From Streptomyces sp. AC1-42W (GTDB lineage: Bacteria; Actinomycetota; Actinomycetes; Streptomycetales; Streptomycetaceae): a stretch of 64,000 bases of DNA. This document shows, piece after piece, positions 61,045-64,000 of this stretch; positions within the stretch are counted from its first letter, which is position 1; every line of letters starts with the position of its first letter. The notes under the pieces are model-generated. The model was not told the DNA's origin. It saw only the letters and a program-made list of their open reading frames with translations, and searched no databases. Location of the stretch: the NCBI RefSeq assembly GCF_003248355.1, contig NZ_QKWY01000001.1, positions 826,001 to 890,000 of the forward strand, written 5' to 3'. The translations under genes and the position numbers were made by a program.

Positions 61045-62199
61045 TCAGGAAGTCTCCGTGATCGGCTCCCCGCGCTCTCCAGGTTCGTCCCCCTCCGGCA
61101 GCCAGGACAGGGCCAGCAGGGCCGCGTCGTCGTACGTGTCGTCGGCGCTGTAGGTCTGGGCGTCCTTCAGGAGCCAGGTGAGCAGGTGGTGGGGGTCCAC
61201 CGGGGCGGGGTGGGCTTGCTGGTAGGTCGTCAGGCGGGTGGTGAGGGGGTAGAAGGCGCCGGAGGTGTTGCGGGTTTCGGTGATTCCGTCGGTGTAGAGC
61301 AGGAGGGTGTCGCCGGGGCGCAGCCGGGTGGCGGGCGGGGCCGGGCCGTCCGTCGCGGAGGTGGAGGGCAGGGCGCGCAGGCCGAGGGGGAGGCCGGGGG
61401 TGGCCGGAAGCTCCTGGACCGTACCGTCGCGCAGCACGAGTGAGGGCGGGTGGCCGCAGGAGTACGCGTGGGTGAGGCCGTCCGGGGCGATCTGGATCAG
61501 CAGCGCGGTGACGAATGCCTCGTCGTCGGGCAGGAAGCGGTTGAGGCCGGTGTCGAGCCGGCCGGCCAGGAGGTCGAGCGAGGGTTCCAGGTACGCCGCC
61601 TCGTGGAACGAGCCGAGGGCCGTGGCGGCGGTGGAGACGGCCCCGAGCCCCTTGCCGCGTACGTCGGCGATGAGCGCGCGTACGCCGTAGTCGGTGTCCG
61701 CGACGGCGTAGAGGTCGCCGCCGATGCGGGCGTACTGGGCGGCCGCTCGGTAGCTCGCGGCGGTACGGAAGCGGCCCACGGTCTCCGGAGGCGGCCGCAG
61801 CACGGCCCGCTGTGCCGCCTCGGCGACGGAGGAGACCTCCTGGAGCCGGACGGACTCCCGCTCCCGGCGCCGGACCACGAAGCAGCTGAGCACCGCGATG
61901 ACGCAGATCACCACGGTGGTGCCGACGGCGGAGCCGATGCGCTCCGGTTCGGCCGGCAGCAGCGCCCAGCGGACGCCGGCCGCCACCACCGCGGAGCCGA
62001 GGATCATGGGCGGGCCGTAGGCGAACGCGACGACGGCCGGGACTCCGACGAGGACGGAGGCTATGTGGGAGGAGGGCGGGGTGCTCACCTGGAGGACGGT
62101 CACCACGAGGCAGAGCACGAACGCGGTGGCCAGCACCGCCAGCCGGGAGGCCCTGCCGGTCGCGGACCGGGTGCCGTCCTGCCCGTCACCGGCCGCCAT
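61045..62199 (-). CDS. PP2C-type (SpoIIE) serine phosphatase, membrane-bound
   Basis: A 384-residue protein: about four membrane helices in the first ~115 residues (RLAVLATAFVLCLVVTVLQV, SAVVAAGVRWALL, TTVVICVIAVLSCFVV), a coiled linker, then a SpoIIE/RsbU phosphatase domain with IGGDLYAVADTDYGVRALIADVRGKGLGA, CGHPPSLVLRDG, LLYTDGITETRN and DDAALLALSW. Such enzymes reactivate anti-anti-sigma factors. ATG 62199 has GGGGAG upstream; an upstream start at 62268 is unlikely. Confidence 0.9.
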   Translation of the reverse strand: MAAGDGQDGTRSATGRASRLAVLATAFVLCLVVTVLQVSTPPSSHIASVLVGVPAVVAFAYGPPMILGSAVVAAGVRWALLPAEPERIGSAVGTTVVICVIAVLSCFVVRRRERESVRLQEVSSVAEAAQRAVLRPPPETVGRFRTAASYRAAAQYARIGGDLYAVADTDYGVRALIADVRGKGLGAVSTAATALGSFHEAAYLEPSLDLLAGRLDTGLNRFLPDDEAFVTALLIQIAPDGLTHAYSCGHPPSLVLRDGTVQELPATPGLPLGLRALPSTSATDGPAPPATRLRPGDTLLLYTDGITETRNTSGAFYPLTTRLTTYQQAHPAPVDPHHLLTWLLKDAQTYSADDTYDDAALLALSWLPEGDEPGERGEPITETS

Positions 62200-62322
62200 G
62201 CGTGCTCCCCTCGCCTTCCGGCCGCACCGGGCCGCCTTTCGCACGGGAGGCGGCGCGTCCTCCGCCATTGTCGACCAGGCCCGCCCATCTCGCGCGCGGA
62301 CCGCTCGGTGCGGGGCCGGTCG

Positions 62323-62817
62323 TCAGGCCGGCGGGTTCTCCCGGAGGGGCTTGGCGTAGCAGCGGCTGCTGTCGTACGTGCGGTAGTGGCCGAACTTCTC
62401 GCACGGGGCGTAGCCGCTGGAGAGGTACAGGGCGATGGCCTCCGGCTGGCGGTCGCCGGTCTCCAGGACCATGCGGGTGCGGCCGGCCGCGCGGGCGTCG
62501 GCCTCCAGGGCGGCGAGGATGCGGCGGGCGAGGCCCTGGCCGCGGCCCTCGGGTATGACGTACATCCGCTTCAGTTCGGCGTCGCCGTCCGAGTAGCCCT
62601 CGGCGTTGCGTTCCTGGGAGCGCCAGCCGCCCGTGGCCACCGGCCGGTCGTGTGCGTCGTACGCGATCAGGTACAGGCCGTGCGGCGGGTTGAACATCGT
62701 GGCGTCCAGCGGTGTGACGTCGCCCTCATCACCGTACAACTCGGCGTATTCGAGCTGTACGCGGTCGTTGAGTTTGACGGCATCGGGGTGATCGTAGGCG
62801 CGGACCTGGATGTTCAT
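62323..62817 (-). CDS. GNAT-family N-acetyltransferase
   Basis: A 164-residue acetyltransferase with the acetyl-CoA site PEGRGQGLARRILAALEADA, preceded by LKRMYVI and followed by LETGDRQPEAIALYLSSGY. Substrate unknown. ATG 62817; it diverges from the exonuclease III gene with 58 bp between starts. Confidence 0.88.
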   Translation of the reverse strand: MNIQVRAYDHPDAVKLNDRVQLEYAELYGDEGDVTPLDATMFNPPHGLYLIAYDAHDRPVATGGWRSQERNAEGYSDGDAELKRMYVIPEGRGQGLARRILAALEADARAAGRTRMVLETGDRQPEAIALYLSSGYAPCEKFGHYRTYDSSRCYAKPLRENPPA

Positions 62818-62875
62818 GCAGTGCATCGTACATCTATGCGTTCGAGTGGCTCCCAATGGCCGGTATCGTGCCGGA

Positions 62876-63691
62876 ATGCTCACCGTGACCAGTGTGAATG
62901 TAAACGGTCTCCGCGCCGCGGCCAAGAAGGGCTTCGTCGAGTGGCTGGCGCAGACCGACGCCGATGTGATCTGCCTCCAGGAGGTGCGCGCCGAGCCCGA
63001 GCAGCTGCCCGCGGAGGTCCGTGAGCCCGAGGGGTGGCACACCGTCCACGCGCCGGCCGCCGCCAAGGGGCGGGCCGGGGTCTCCCTCTACTCGCGGCGC
63101 GCCCCCGAGCGTGTACAGATCGGCTTCGGCGGGTACGGCGACGCCGGGTGCGAGGAGTTCGACGCGAGCGGGCGGTACGTCGAGATCGACCTCCCGGGCG
63201 TCACGGTCGCGAGCCTCTACCTCCCCTCCGGCGAGGTCGGCACCGAGCGCCAGGAGGAGAAGGAGCGGTTCATGGCCGCGTTCCTGCCCTACCTCGTCGG
63301 CCTCAAGGCCCGCGCCGCCGCCGAGGGTCGCGAAGTCGTCGTCTGCGGTGACTGGAACATCGCCCACCAGGAGGCCGACCTCAAGAACTGGCGCGCCAAC
63401 CGCAAGAGCAGCGGCTTCCTGCCCGAGGAGCGCGCCTGGCTGACGCGCGTCTTCGACGAGGCGGCGTACGTGGACGTGGTGCGCGCCCTGCACCCCGGCG
63501 TCGAGGGCCCCTACTCCTGGTGGTCGTACCGGGGCCGCGCCTTCGACAACGACACGGGCTGGCGCATCGACTACCAGGTGGCCACGCCCGGCCTCGCCGC
63601 CCGCGCGGTCAAGGCGTGGGTGGAACGGGCCGCCACGCACGGCGAGCGGTGGAGCGACCATGCGCCGGTGACGGTGGTGTACGAGCAGTAG
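62876..63691 (+). CDS. xth: exodeoxyribonuclease III (AP endonuclease)
   Basis: A 271-residue AP-endonuclease-family protein that removes abasic sites in base-excision repair. Visible are the N-terminal VTSVNVNGLRAAAKKG, catalytic E in ICLQEVRAEPEQLP, Y in SLYLPSG, CGDWNIAHQEADLKNW with catalytic Asp/Asn, DNDTGWRIDYQVATP and SDHAPVTV with the catalytic Asp-His. ATG 62876 fits the family start. Length is typical. Confidence 0.93.
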   Translation: MLTVTSVNVNGLRAAAKKGFVEWLAQTDADVICLQEVRAEPEQLPAEVREPEGWHTVHAPAAAKGRAGVSLYSRRAPERVQIGFGGYGDAGCEEFDASGRYVEIDLPGVTVASLYLPSGEVGTERQEEKERFMAAFLPYLVGLKARAAAEGREVVVCGDWNIAHQEADLKNWRANRKSSGFLPEERAWLTRVFDEAAYVDVVRALHPGVEGPYSWWSYRGRAFDNDTGWRIDYQVATPGLAARAVKAWVERAATHGERWSDHAPVTVVYEQ

Positions 63692-63762
63692 GAGCGGGTA
63701 GGGCCGCGGGCCCGGCGCCCCGGCCCCGTTCCGCCGGGGCCGCCCTCCTGTGCCTCGCCGCC

Positions 63763-64000
63763 CTACGCCCCGTCCGACTCCGACTTCGGCTCCGCTTCCG
63801 GCTTCTCCCGTCGCAGTCGCCTGTCCAGCGCCATCGACAGCTCCGCGTCCATCACCGCCCGTGCCAGCGGCCGCAGTTGGGGCGGTTCGGCCACCTCGTC
63901 CGACGTGTCGGCCGGCTCCGGTCCGTACTCCTGGAGCACCGCCACGAACAGGTCCGCCAGCGCCTCCGCGTGCTCGCGGACCCGGCGGCCCGTCGCGAGC
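63763..64000 (-). CDS. hypothetical protein, C-terminal part (partial)
   Basis: The frame is open from the window edge to the stop at 63763: about 78 residues, RRVREHAEALADLFVAVLQ ... LARAVMDAELSMALDRRLRR and an acidic/lysine-rich tail. Helical with no recognised motif; the start lies beyond the window. Confidence 0.5.
   Translation of the reverse strand, partial: LATGRRVREHAEALADLFVAVLQEYGPEPADTSDEVAEPPQLRPLARAVMDAELSMALDRRLRREKPEAEPKSESDGA

Noticed and set aside
1..64000. CRISPR array or cas genes
   Set aside because: No regularly spaced repeats of 25-40 bp and no Cas-like protein; the defence content is BREX and toxin-antitoxin type.

Overview
The window is high-GC DNA with GTG/TTG starts, many 1- to 4-bp gene overlaps and strong Streptomyces signatures: SepX/GlpR, WhiJ-type XRE plus DUF397 genes, a PP2C (SpoIIE-type) phosphatase and a Pgl phage-defence system. 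It is almost certainly a piece of a Streptomyces (or close relative) chromosome.

Left core part (1-18.8 kb). An iron-sulfur/Rieske cluster is followed by mscL, a SAF-domain protein, MTA phosphorylase, an FmdB/Ruc-type zinc-ribbon chaperone carrying a CIRCE (HrcA) operator, an MFS transporter, a K+/H+ antiporter, a penicillin-acylase-type hydrolase and 5-FTHF cyclo-ligase. Then comes the row galU - glp/moeA - moaC - mog - GNAT - sepX/glpR, which ends at tRNA-Ala(CGC). An IS630-family element with a passenger gene has landed 14 bp upstream of the MTA phosphorylase start.

Defence island (19-48.9 kb). The locus is a complete type 2 BREX (phage growth limitation) system: pglW, pglX, pglY, pglZ, brxD and brxHI, all on the + strand. 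Two accessory blocks interrupt it. Between pglW and pglX lie an HTH/zinc-knuckle protein, a HEPN protein, an ATPase with a KGGVGR variant P-loop and a second P-loop ATPase; the last three overlap as one operon and look like an uncharacterised defence module nested in BREX. Between pglX and pglY lie DUF397/Scr1-type XRE/HATPase regulators, an unknown gene with a palindromic operator array, an IS982 insertion, a membrane protein and a VapBC45-like toxin-antitoxin pair with its own inverted-repeat operator. pglX and pglY share a 13-bp promoter motif, and an 8-bp tandem repeat precedes pglX.

Mobile/plasmid-like part (48.9-55.2 kb). This part holds an IS5-family element, a Rep-like winged-helix protein beside a CTAG-rich non-coding stretch, a structured RNA candidate ending in a terminator, and two Tn554-type tyrosine recombinase genes, each with an apparent one-base frameshift.

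Type VII effector cassette (55.3-61.0 kb). Two WXG100-type proteins precede a large effector with a C-terminal CdiA-CT RNase A-like toxin domain. An IS4-family element sits four codons before the native stop. Downstream are an immunity gene, an orphan toxin-domain fragment and a second, CdiI-like immunity gene.

Right core part (61.0-64 kb). A PP2C phosphatase, a GNAT acetyltransferase, exonuclease III and the end of an unknown gene close the window. No direct repeat of the tRNA-Ala 3' end was seen, so the island limits are inferred from gene content only.
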